Shown: piece after piece, positions 1-6,384 of the stretch
Numbering within the stretch: position 1 is the first letter of the stretch
Layout of the letters: every line of letters begins with the position of its first letter
Source of the DNA: an uncultured Subdoligranulum sp.
GTDB lineage: Bacteria > Bacillota > Clostridia > Oscillospirales > Ruminococcaceae
Length of the DNA: 29,783 nucleotides
Assembly: GCA_904374465.1 (NCBI GenBank)
Contig: CAJFFY010000031.1
Span: 1-29,783 of the forward strand
Direction of reading: 5' to 3'
The notes under the pieces: generated by a model
Told to the model about the DNA's origin: nothing
Seen by the model: the letters and a program-made list of their open reading frames with translations, nothing else
Database searches by the model: none
Made by a program: the position numbers and the translations under genes

Positions 1-525
1 GGCCCGGACGTCGGCCTCGGGCACCACGCTGTTGATGCCGCCGTGGGTCTGGGTGGAAAGGGACGCCGCGCAGCAGGCGAACCGGGTGATGGCGCCCATC
101 TCCTCCACGGTCAGCTCCTCCGGGGCCTTGCCCAGACGCAGGAACTGGCTCATGGCGCTGCCGCCGAAGATATCCCCGGCGCCGGTGGTGTCGATGACAT
201 GCAACCCCGTGGGGGAGGCCACCTCCCCACAGCCGTTGCGGTTGGCAAAGTGGCTGCCCTTGGGGCCCAGCGTGGCGTAGACCAGCTTGACGCCGTACTC
301 CTTCAGCAGCTTCTGGGCGCCCGCCTCGGGGGAAAGGCCCCACAAAAACTCGATCTCCTCGTCGCTGATCTTGACGATGTCCGCCTGGTGCAGACCCCAT
401 TCCATCTGCTCTTTCGCCGCCGCGTCGCCCGGCTGGGCTTTCAGGGTGGGATACCCGGCGTCGTCGGTGGATACGGGGGCGAAGTCGATGAGCAGTTCGC
501 CCAATGCCACTACATCTTTCATCAT
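1..525 (-). pseudogene. Fructokinase (PfkB/ribokinase family), internally deleted and cut by the window edge
   Basis: PfkB sugar kinases phosphorylate sugars such as fructose in the cytoplasm. The N-terminus MKDVVALGELLIDFAP is the typical PfkB start, and the C-terminal signature DTTGAGDIFGGSA carries the catalytic Asp. The start is one of two adjacent ATGs (525 or 522) after an AAGGAG site. Only about 30 residues separate the start from a segment reading AAAKEQMEWGLHQADIVKIS, which in full-length homologues lies near residue 150. Roughly 110-120 residues, including most of the substrate-binding half and lid, are therefore missing without breaking the frame (join near 425-432). The gene runs off the left edge. 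It starts 9 bases after the membrane-protein tail upstream, suggesting one operon, and a ScrR-like repressor fragment nearby suggests sucrose use. Family assignment is firm; the deletion would inactivate the enzyme, or it may be an assembly error. Confidence 0.75.
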
Positions 526-534
526 GCAATCTCC

Positions 535-711
535 TTATCTTTCTTCATGGCGGGCCTGTTCGGGAAAGGCCCGGGAAATGCTTTCTTCAATGGCAAACGC
601 CTGATCCAGGCGGTCATAGAGCAAAAACAGTGCCGCAAACAGCACAAACCAACTGCCCACAAGGCCGGCGGGCAGCAGCACCAGCAGGCTGCTGCTGAGG
701 ATGGCGTACCC
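535..711 (-). pseudogene. C-terminal tail of an unidentified membrane protein
   Basis: The frame that ends at 535 encodes a hydrophobic stretch (YAILSSSLLVLLPAGLVGSW followed by FVLFAALFLLYDRL) that would form one or two membrane spans, then a charged tail ending PEQARHEER. It stops 9 bases before the fructokinase start, so it looks like the end of the preceding gene of that operon. Its upstream part is missing: around 700-715 the coding signal switches to a different frame, that of the LacI-type repressor. The family cannot be named from this tail; a transporter would fit a sugar locus, but that is a guess. Confidence 0.4.
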
Positions 712-1198
712 CCACCCCCAGCGCCAGCGGCAGGCAGACCAGCGGCGGCAAGCCGTTGAAGTCGTTGGACAGCACCATGCTGACCGCCGTTTCGGCCAGG
801 TCGGGCACCGGCTGCACGATGGTGGAACAAATGTAGTCCTGGTCGCCGAACATCCGCACCCCGTCAAAGCCGATGACCTGCACATTCTCCGGCACGCGCA
901 GCCCCAGGGCCCGCACCATCTTGACGGCCTGCCAGGCCATCAGGTCGGTGCCGCAGAACAGCCCGTCCAGGGGGGTGTCGGTTTCCAGGATGTTGTGGCG
1001 CAGGAACACCTCAAAGGCGGAAAGCGGTGCGTCGTCCTGCAGGTTGCACATTTCAAAGGGCAGGCCGGCCTCCATGCAGCCGCTGACAAAGCCGTCCTTG
1101 CGTTTGCTGGGCTCGTTGGTCAGGGAGGAACCGGTGCGCAGGCAGGCCACCCGCTTGCAGCCCAGCTCGGCCAGTTTTTGGGCGGCCAGCTGGCCGCC
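711..1198 (-). pseudogene. LacI/ScrR-type sugar repressor, effector-binding domain fragment
   Basis: About 160 residues match the periplasmic-binding-protein-like domain of LacI-family repressors. The recognisable stretches are LAAQKLAELGCKRVACL, PLDGLFCGTDLMAWQAVKM, RVPENVQVIGFDGVRMFGDQ and CSTIVQPVPDLAETAVSMVL. The last two resemble sucrose-operon ScrR repressors. The DNA-binding helix-turn-helix and the first half of the sensor domain are absent: at 1181-1198 the sequence switches at a palindrome into a gene on the opposite strand. The last few residues are also lost where the reading passes into the membrane-protein tail near 711. With no DNA-binding domain it cannot act as a repressor as written. 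Family call is strong; whether the breaks are biological or assembly joins is unresolved. Confidence 0.7.
1181..1198. repeat. Perfect 18-bp palindrome at a gene-fragment junction
   Basis: GGCGGCCAGCTGGCCGCC is identical to its reverse complement. It sits exactly where the minus-strand LacI-type fragment meets the plus-strand cysteine desulfidase fragment. Both families plausibly encode Gln-Leu-Ala-Ala here, so the palindrome could be shared by the two parent genes and have served as the recombination or mis-join point. Confidence 0.8.
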
Positions 1199-1738
1199 GC
1201 CTCGGAAGCCCGAATGGCGGGCTGCGACATGCCGGTGATCATCAACTCGGGCAGCGGCAACCAGGGCATCGCCTCCTCGGTGCCGGTCATCGTCTATGCC
1301 CGGGAAAAGTTCCTGCCCGCCGAGAAGCTCTACCGCGCCCTGGCCTTCTCGGGCCTGCTGACCGTCCACCAGAAGGAGTACATCGGCAAGCTCAGCGCCT
1401 TCTGCGGGGCGGTGTCCGCCTCCTGCGCGGCAGGCGCCGCCATCACCTACCTGGACGGGGGCACCCTGGACCAGATCAAGGCCACCATCGACAACACCCT
1501 GGCCAACATTCCCGGCATTATCTGCGACGGCGCCAAGGCCAGCTGTGCCGCCAAGATTGCCACCAGCCTGGACGCCGCCATGCTGGCCCACAACCTGGCC
1601 ATGGCCGACCGCAGCTACGGCGCCCACAACGGCATCCTGCGGGAGGACGCCGACGAGACCATCAGCTGTGTGGGACACATCGGCCGGGACGGCATGCGGG
1701 AAACCGACCGGGAAATCATCCGGCTCATGCTGCAGTAA
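1190..1738 (+). pseudogene. L-cysteine desulfidase (CyuA/UPF0597 family), C-terminal fragment
   Basis: These [4Fe-4S] serine-dehydratase-like enzymes degrade L-cysteine to pyruvate, sulfide and ammonia. The visible part starts at LAAASEARMAGCDMPVIINS and contains the family signatures SGSGNQGI, CGAVSASCAAGAAITYL and ICDGAKASCAAK, whose cysteines fit the cluster ligands. It ends at a TAA at 1736. About 180 of the usual roughly 430 residues remain; the N-terminal half is missing, because upstream the sequence becomes the reverse-oriented LacI fragment. An RBS-like AAGGGAGG at the stop leads into the YitT gene, so the two were probably co-transcribed. The family is clear. The fragment has no plausible start of its own and is probably not functional as it stands. 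Confidence 0.75.
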
Positions 1739-1750
1739 GGGAGGCACACC

Positions 1751-2548
1751 GTCATCGAACGCAAAGTTTCCGGCAGCCTGCGGGATGCCGCCACCATCCT
1801 GCTGTGCGGGGCGCTCTACGCCGTGGCCTTCGACTGGCTGTTCCAGCCCAACCAGATTGTCACCGGCGGTGTCACCGGCATCGGTCAGGTGCTGCACCGC
1901 CTGATTCCGGCGCTGCCGGTGGGCGTGGTCAGCATCGCCCTCAACATTCCCCTCTTTGTGCTGCTGGCACGGCGGCAGGGCTTCCGCTCCTGCGTGCGGT
2001 CCTTCTGTGCCATGCTCACCGGCAGCGTCATGATCGACCTGCTGGACGCCGCCGTCGCCTTCCGGCCCATGGAAAACCAGTTTCTGGCCTGCGTGTATGC
2101 CGGCGTGCTCTTCGGGCTGTCCATCGGGCTGCAGCTGCGGGCGGGCATCACCACCGGCGGGTCCGACCTGGCCGCCCGGCTGCTGAAATACCGCTACCTC
2201 CATATCTCCATCGGACGGCTCTGCCTGATGATCGACCTGGTGATCATTGCCTCCTACGCCGTGGTGTTCCGCAGCGTGGACGGGGCGCTTTCCGGCATTG
2301 TGGCCATGTATGTCTCCAGCCTGACGATGGACACGGTGGTCTACGGTTCCACCCGGGCCCGGATGGACGGCGAAGGCGCCTACCAGGGCCACGGCAAGGA
2401 CGTGCTGCTGACCACCTTCCGCCCCAACCAGATCACCGCCCTGAAACAGACGGTGCTGGCCATCGACCCGGGGGCCTTCCTCATCGTCTGCGACGCCCAC
2501 GAGGTCATCGGGGAAGGGTTTGCCAGCTATTCGGAAGACGAGCTGTAA
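1751..2548 (+). CDS. YitT family membrane protein (DUF161 + DUF2179)
   Basis: This is an integral membrane protein of the YitT group: about five transmembrane helices followed by a cytoplasmic DUF2179 domain. The conserved PNQIVTGGVTGIGQVLH and GLQLRAGITTGGSDL segments are characteristic, and the C-terminal part from about residue 180 (TTFRPNQITALKQTVLAIDP) is DUF2179. The first normal start codon is GTG at 1823, but that cuts the first helix. Coding sense extends upstream in frame (ERKVSGSLRDAATILLCGAL) to 1751, where a GTC and then an ATC lie 7-10 bases after a good AAGGGAGG site. I therefore place the N-terminus at 1751 with an unusual or mutated start; 1823 is the conservative alternative. 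It follows the cysteine desulfidase fragment by 12 bases. The transported substrate is unknown for this family. Confidence 0.75.
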   Translation, partial: VIERKVSGSLRDAATILLCGALYAVAFDWLFQPNQIVTGGVTGIGQVLHRLIPALPVGVVSIALNIPLFVLLARRQGFRSCVRSFCAMLTGSVMIDLLDAAVAFRPMENQFLACVYAGVLFGLSIGLQLRAGITTGGSDLAARLLKYRYLHISIGRLCLMIDLVIIASYAVVFRSVDGALSGIVAMYVSSLTMDTVVYGSTRARMDGEGAYQGHGKDVLLTTFRPNQITALKQTVLAIDPGAFLIVCDAHEVIGEGFASYSEDEL

Positions 2549-2569
2549 CCTTTCCCCGGGAAAATCAAA

Positions 2570-2615
2570 AACACCCCCGCCGCCCTTCCTTTGCCGGAAG
2601 GGCGGCGGGGGTGTT
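2570..2615. terminator. Bidirectional terminator between convergent YitT and MFS genes
   Basis: A perfect inverted repeat of about 20 bp (2570-2589 with 2596-2615) encloses the 6-base loop TTTGCC. The upstream flank is A-rich, giving a T-tract on the minus strand, and a weaker T-rich flank lies downstream. It lies between the stops of two convergent genes and should terminate both. Confidence 0.85.
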
Positions 2616-2619
2616 GTAT

Positions 2620-3804
2620 TCAGTGGGAACGGGTGCGCCGCAGGGCCGAAAGCCCCGCCACCAGCACCAGGGAAAACAGGGCCGCCGCCAGCAGGCCGCG
2701 GCGCAGGTCCCCCCGGGCAGCCCCCGAGAACAGGCCCACCGTCAGCGGGCCCGCCGTGCCGCCCAGGTCCCCGGCCAGCGCCAGGAAGGCAAACAGGGCG
2801 GTGCCGCCGGTGGGGCAGGTCCGGGCCGCCAGGCTGAGGGTGCCGGGCCAGAGGATGCCCACCGCCCAGCCGCAGAGGGCACAGCCCGCCAGACCCACGG
2901 CGGGCACCGGCGAGAGGGTCGCCACCAGGTAGCACACCAGGCACAGTGCCCCGCTGCCCAGCATGTTGGCGGCCAGGTCCCGCCGGGGATCGGGCCGGGC
3001 GTAGCGCAGCCGGGCCAGCCCCATGAGCAGGGCAAACAGGCAGGGTCCCGCCAGATCGCCGGTGGTTTTGCTGACGCCCAGCGCCGACTCGGTGAAGGCG
3101 GAGGCCCACTGGGCCATGGAGCTTTCCGCGGCACCGGCGCAGGCCATGAGCAGTACCAGCAGCCAGAAGACGGGCAGCCGCAGCAGCCGGCCGATGCCCA
3201 GGCTCTGGTCCTCCTCCATCAGCCGCGCCAGCGGGCAGCGCAAAAAGGCGAAGAGATTGCCAAGGGGGACCAGCGCCCACAGCAGCGTCAACACCCGCCA
3301 GTGTTCCACCCCGAACCAGGCAAAAAACAGGGTGGAGCCCAGCACCACCGCCGCGGCCCCCCAGCAGTAGAAGGAATGCAGCAGGCTCATCCGGCCCGCC
3401 TTGTTGTCCAGGGGGCAGGCTTCCACAATGGGGCTGACCAGCACTTCGATGAGGCCGCTGCCCACGGCGTAGACCATCACCGCCGCCAGGATGCCCCCAA
3501 AGGCGTCGGGCAGGCGGTCGGGCAGCACGGTCAGCAGCGCCAGCCCCGCGGCCGCCGTGCCGTGGGCCAGCACCATGGCCGGGCGGTAGCCCAGGCGGTC
3601 CACAAAGCGGGCCGCCGCCAGGTCCACCAGAAGCTGGGTGAGGAAAAACACCGTGGGGATCAGAGCGATGCGTTCCAGCGGGATGCCGTAGTCGGCGGCG
3701 AAGGTCAGGAACAGCAGTGGTACAAAATTGGCACAGATGGCCTGGGTCACATAGCCCAGGTAACAGGCCCGCAGGGTCTTGCGGTAGTCTTTTTGGGTGG
3801 TCAT
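2620..3804 (-). CDS. MFS transporter (about 394 aa)
   Basis: This is a 12-helix-type major facilitator protein. Hydrophobic spans begin with YLGYVTQAICANFVPLLFL, the loop between helices 2 and 3 carries the DRLGYRP motif typical of MFS proteins, and a charged central loop (CPLARLMEEDQSLGIGRLL) separates the two halves. Length is normal and it appears intact. The start at 3804 follows a GGAAAGGA-type ribosome site. Transcription probably starts from an extended -10 promoter just upstream, with a 15-bp inverted repeat in the leader. It directly follows an AraC-type regulator on the same strand, which is the likely controller. The substrate cannot be read from the sequence; a sugar or a drug is possible. 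Confidence 0.85.
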   Translation of the reverse strand: MTTQKDYRKTLRACYLGYVTQAICANFVPLLFLTFAADYGIPLERIALIPTVFFLTQLLVDLAAARFVDRLGYRPAMVLAHGTAAAGLALLTVLPDRLPDAFGGILAAVMVYAVGSGLIEVLVSPIVEACPLDNKAGRMSLLHSFYCWGAAAVVLGSTLFFAWFGVEHWRVLTLLWALVPLGNLFAFLRCPLARLMEEDQSLGIGRLLRLPVFWLLVLLMACAGAAESSMAQWASAFTESALGVSKTTGDLAGPCLFALLMGLARLRYARPDPRRDLAANMLGSGALCLVCYLVATLSPVPAVGLAGCALCGWAVGILWPGTLSLAARTCPTGGTALFAFLALAGDLGGTAGPLTVGLFSGAARGDLRRGLLAAALFSLVLVAGLSALRRTRSH

Positions 3805-3836
3805 GGGATCGTCCTTTCCGTTGGATTGCCCGGTGG

Positions 3837-3863
3837 CGTCACCGGGTGACGTCTGGAATTATA
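3837..3863 (-). promoter_or_regulatory. Promoter and operator-like repeat of the MFS gene
   Basis: On the minus strand an extended -10 element (TGG before TATAAT, 3858-3863) lies about 55 bases before the MFS start codon. The 15-bp inverted repeat CGTCACCGGGTGACG (3837-3851) overlaps the expected transcription start, a classic repressor position. The upstream AraC-type gene is a candidate binder, but AraC sites are usually direct repeats, so another repressor is possible. Confidence 0.6.
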
Positions 3864-3911
3864 CCAGCAAAAGACGTCCCGTATAAGGCAATTTTCCGCC
3901 AAAAACCAGCA

Positions 3912-4802
3912 CTATTTACCCAAATTGCACAGCTGCCGCGGGGGCATGCCGTAGGTTTTGCGGAACTGCCGGGTAAAGTAGCTGGCGTCGGAAAACCCGC
4001 AGGCGGCGCTGATTTCTTCCACCGTCAGGGTGCGGTCCTGCAGCAGCCCGCGGGCGGCCTGCAGCCGGTGGCGGAGCAGCGCCTGCACCGGCGAACAGCC
4101 CAGATAGGCCTTAAAGCAGCGGCCGGCCTCGCTGCGGCTGATGCTGGCCGCCCCCGCGATGTCGGCGGCGGTGATGGGTTCCCGGTAGTGGCGGGCGATG
4201 TAGTCCAGCATCTTTTGCACCCGCACCTGGGTGCGCAGCTGGAAGGCTGTGGGCGGGAACCGGGGCAGCGTGTCCAGATGACAGAACAGAAAGGCCAGCA
4301 GCCGGTTCAGATCCCGCTGGACCGCCATTTCGTAACAGGCGGGGCGGCCGCGCAGGCTGTCAAAAAGGGACTGTGCCAGCGCCAGCACTTCGCCGCTGCC
4401 GGGATCCTGCCGCCGGAACACCGCAAAGGGCAGCGACGCGCACCCTGCCACCGGTGCGATGTAGCGGCGATAGAGCGTTCCGGTGGCGGGCGCCACCGCC
4501 GTGCCGGAAAACACCACGATGGGCAGCGGATCGGGGGCGTCCCCCGCCAGCTGCCGGACGCTGTGGAGCTGGTTGCCGTTGACAAACAGGCAGTCCCCCG
4601 CTTCCAGCCGGATGCGGTGCTGCCCCACCCGGTATTCCAGCGGCGCGCAGCGGGCCTGGGCCAGTTCAAAGTCCGGGTGCCAGTGCAGCGGTCCGGCCCG
4701 GCCGGGCAGGTCCGCCAGTTCCCCCTCAAAAAAGCTGACGGGAAAGGCCGCCGCTTCGTGCGGGATCTGCTCCCGCAGATGTCGGTCCACCACCACAGGC
4801 AC
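3912..4802 (-). CDS. AraC family transcriptional regulator with cupin sensor domain
   Basis: The 296-residue protein has an N-terminal cupin-like sensor domain (about residues 35-110, with PLHWHPDFELAQ and GDCLFVNGNQLHSV) and a C-terminal double helix-turn-helix (about 195-290). The latter includes ITAADIAGAASISRSEAGRC and the AraC signature ISAACGFSDASYFTRQFRK. Such proteins sense a small molecule, commonly a sugar, and activate neighbouring genes. The start is GTG at 4802, 8 bases after GGGAGG. A minus-strand promoter lies just upstream. It is followed by the MFS transporter, which is the most likely target. No truncation is seen. Confidence 0.88.
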   Translation of the reverse strand: MPVVVDRHLREQIPHEAAAFPVSFFEGELADLPGRAGPLHWHPDFELAQARCAPLEYRVGQHRIRLEAGDCLFVNGNQLHSVRQLAGDAPDPLPIVVFSGTAVAPATGTLYRRYIAPVAGCASLPFAVFRRQDPGSGEVLALAQSLFDSLRGRPACYEMAVQRDLNRLLAFLFCHLDTLPRFPPTAFQLRTQVRVQKMLDYIARHYREPITAADIAGAASISRSEAGRCFKAYLGCSPVQALLRHRLQAARGLLQDRTLTVEEISAACGFSDASYFTRQFRKTYGMPPRQLCNLGK

Positions 4803-4836
4803 AGCCGTCCCCTCCCTTCTGTTGGATGATAGTTAC

Positions 4837-4842
4837 AGTATA
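4837..4842 (-). promoter_or_regulatory. Extended -10 promoter of the AraC-type gene
   Basis: The minus strand reads TGC TATACT, an extended -10 hexamer, about 35 bases before the GTG start. The -35 region is weak (TGGTCA-like), as is usual for extended -10 promoters. Confidence 0.55.
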
Positions 4843-4902
4843 GCAGACCCGCCGCCCTTTGACCACCGGCCGGGTGAGGGGCTGCGGTTTTTGTGCACTG
4901 CC

Positions 4903-4944
4903 AAAAAGCGGAAGGGATTTCCCGGGGAAATCCCTTCCGCTTTT
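4903..4944 (-). terminator. Terminator of the Rrf2/NifX-like operon
   Basis: A 17-bp perfect stem (4904-4920 with 4928-4944) with a 7-base loop ends in a run of T on the minus strand. It lies just past the stop of the NifX-like gene. It also has an A/T symmetric base and may act in both directions. Confidence 0.85.
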
Positions 4945-4952
4945 GTCGTGGT

Positions 4953-5351
4953 TCAGTGTTGGCCGCAGGTATGCTCGCCGCAGGCATGTTCGCCGCAGGT
5001 ATGGCCTTCCCCGTGGTCGTGGTGGTCACAGTGGGCGTCGGGGTCAAAGGTCAGCCGGCCTTCGGCCAGGGCCCGGGCTGCCTCGTCGGCACTGCCCTGC
5101 ACCCCGCCGTACAGCCGGATGCCCGCCGCGTCCAGCGCCATCCGGGCGCCGCCGCCGATGCCGCCGCAGATCAGCGCGTCCACGTTGAGGGCCTGCAGCA
5201 ACCCGGCCAGGGCACCGTGGCCGCTGCCGTTGGTGTCCAGCACCTGGGCGGCAACGATTTTGCCGTCCTGCACGTCGTAGAGTTTGAACCGGGCGGTGTG
5301 GCCGAAATGCTGGAAAATTTGTCCGTCTTCGTAGGGAATTGCAATTTTCAT
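4953..5351 (-). CDS. NifX/NifB-like (dinitrogenase iron-molybdenum cofactor family) protein with metal-binding tail
   Basis: The first 105 residues form the small NifX/NafY-type domain: it starts MKIAIPYEDGQIFQHFGHTA and contains DALICGGIGGGARMAL. In non-nitrogen fixers such proteins are thought to bind or carry iron-sulfur or metal clusters. The last 25 or so residues are unusual: HCDHHDHGEGHTCGEHACGE continuing to HTCGQH, rich in His and Cys and very likely metal-binding. The start ATG at 5351 follows AAAGGAG. It lies 20 bases after the Rrf2-type regulator and is co-transcribed with it, opposite the thioredoxin genes. This suggests a redox or iron-sulfur homeostasis role; its actual partner is unknown. 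Confidence 0.8.
   Translation of the reverse strand: MKIAIPYEDGQIFQHFGHTARFKLYDVQDGKIVAAQVLDTNGSGHGALAGLLQALNVDALICGGIGGGARMALDAAGIRLYGGVQGSADEAARALAEGRLTFDPDAHCDHHDHGEGHTCGEHACGEHTCGQH
4962..5006. repeat. Three tandem 15-base units encoding the Cys-Gly-Glu-His tail
   Basis: Three nearly identical 15-base units begin at 4962, 4977 and 4992 (consensus GCCGCAGGYATG plus three bases). They encode the reiterated T/A-C-G-E/Q-H motif at the C-terminus of the NifX-like protein, so the metal-binding tail probably grew by tandem duplication. Confidence 0.8.
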
Positions 5352-5371
5352 GACAGGTTGCTCCTTTCGGG

Positions 5372-5821
5372 TCAGTGGGTGGCGGCGGGCGGGGTCAGCC
5401 CGGCTTCCAGGTCCTGAATCAGCGAGGCCAGGGTGATGCCGTCCATGGTGGCGGCGATGGCGTCCTCGATCTGGCGGTAGGGGCGGCGCAGCACCCGGCG
5501 GATGTTTTGCGCCACCGGGCAGGCCCGGCCGTCACAGGGGTGGATGCCGATGAGGGAGGTCAGCCCCTGGGGTTCCAGCGCCGCGTAGATCTGGTACAGG
5601 GTGATCTGTTCCGGGTCCCGGCAGAGCTCCGCCCCGCCCTGGCCCCGGGGCACCGTGATCAGCCCGGCTTTTTTCAGGGCACTGAGGATGTTGCGGATGA
5701 CCACCGGGTTGCAGCCGGTGCTTTGGGCCAGCAGGGTGCTGGTGACCCGGGCTTTGCCCCGGGCCTCCCAGATAAAGAGCAGGCAATGCACCGCCACCGA
5801 GCATTTCATACTGAGCTGCAT
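5372..5821 (-). CDS. Rrf2 family transcriptional regulator
   Basis: This 149-residue winged-helix protein starts MQLSMKCSVAVHCLLFI, and its recognition helix region LLAQSTGCNPVVIRNILSAL is typical of Rrf2 proteins of the YwnA type. The wing region is GLITVPRGQGGAEL. Two cysteines in HPCDGRACPVAQNI lie where iron-sulfur or redox-sensing Rrf2 members (IscR, NsrR) carry ligands, but only two are present in that segment. I chose ATG 5821 because it is 6 bases after AAAGGAG; a longer frame upstream lacks a ribosome site. It heads the operon with the NifX-like gene and is divergent from trxA-trxB, so it probably controls both sides in response to redox or iron-sulfur status. Confidence 0.85.
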   Translation of the reverse strand: MQLSMKCSVAVHCLLFIWEARGKARVTSTLLAQSTGCNPVVIRNILSALKKAGLITVPRGQGGAELCRDPEQITLYQIYAALEPQGLTSLIGIHPCDGRACPVAQNIRRVLRRPYRQIEDAIAATMDGITLASLIQDLEAGLTPPAATH

Positions 5822-5894
5822 GCAAAACTCCTTTCCGCCGGAACCGGCTGGGTGTACAGGGCGGCATTCCATCCAAGTCGTGCCGCGCCCTCGA

Positions 5895-5945
5895 TGTAAC
5901 GCCTTCGGTTACACCTATTGTACACAGTTTTGTCCCCGCTGGCAA
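5895..5945 (-). promoter_or_regulatory. Promoter and operator of the Rrf2/NifX-like operon
   Basis: On the minus strand, TTGCCA (5940-5945) and TACAAT (5917-5922) are separated by exactly 17 bases, a strong sigma-A promoter. Just downstream, TGTAAC and GTTACA form a perfect inverted repeat with a 7-base spacer (5895-5913). It covers the expected start site and suits autorepression by the Rrf2 protein. Confidence 0.7.
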
Positions 5946-5973
5946 GGGGGCTGCAGCGGCAGAGTGCCTTTGG

Positions 5974-6014
5974 GTGATTTTATCACAGAATTTTGGTGGG
6001 AATTTGGATATACT
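5974..6014 (+). promoter_or_regulatory. Promoter region of the thioredoxin operon
   Basis: A -10-like TATACT (6009-6014) lies 35 bases before trxA; no good -35 hexamer is visible. The inverted repeat GTGATTTTATCAC (5974-5986) sits at the edge of the -35 position, which fits an activator or a shared regulator site. Confidence 0.5.
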
Positions 6015-6048
6015 AACCATACACCCAAACACAAAGGAGCTGAAACCT

Positions 6049-6372
6049 ATGACAGCGATGCAGATAAACAAGACCCAATTCGAACAGTGGATGGCCGAGG
6101 GCAAAACCGTTGTGGTGGACTACTGGGCCCCCTGGTGCGGATATTGCCGCCGCATCGGTCCCGCCTACGACAAGATTGCCGAGGAATACGGCGACCGGCT
6201 GGCGGTGGCCAAAGTGAACATTGACGAGGAACCCCAGCTGACCGAAGCCCAGGGGGTGGAGGTGATCCCCACCCTGGTGCTGTACAAAAACGGGCAGGCG
6301 GTGCAGCGGGTGGTGGCCCCCAAGACCAAGGCGGCCATCGACGAATTTTTGCAGCAAGGCCTGACGCAGTAA
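6049..6372 (+). CDS. trxA: Thioredoxin
   Basis: This 107-residue cytoplasmic disulfide reductase has the active site WAPWCGYCRRIGPAYDKIA (cysteines about 30 and 33) and the cis-proline loop VEVIPTLVLYKNGQ. The active-site dipeptide is Gly-Tyr rather than the classic Gly-Pro, a variant that tends to shift redox potential. The start at 6049 is chosen because AAAGGAG precedes it by 9 bases; a longer frame to 5974 runs through the promoter. It lies 12 bases before the thioredoxin reductase gene, its electron donor. Confidence 0.93.
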   Translation: MTAMQINKTQFEQWMAEGKTVVVDYWAPWCGYCRRIGPAYDKIAEEYGDRLAVAKVNIDEEPQLTEAQGVEVIPTLVLYKNGQAVQRVVAPKTKAAIDEFLQQGLTQ

Positions 6373-6384
6373 GGAGGGAAATCC

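Noticed and set aside
614..3280. Very long minus-strand open frame spanning repressor, desulfidase, YitT and MFS positions
   Set aside because: Only its last part (the LacI-type fragment) reads like protein; the rest is Gly/His/Gln-rich shadow of genes in other frames, common in GC-rich DNA.
4962..5006. Short CRISPR-like array
   Set aside because: Units are 15 bases with no spacers and lie inside a coding tail.
5974..6048. N-terminal extension of thioredoxin from an upstream ATA/ATT-like start
   Set aside because: The extension covers the promoter and operator and has no ribosome site; ATG 6049 is well placed.
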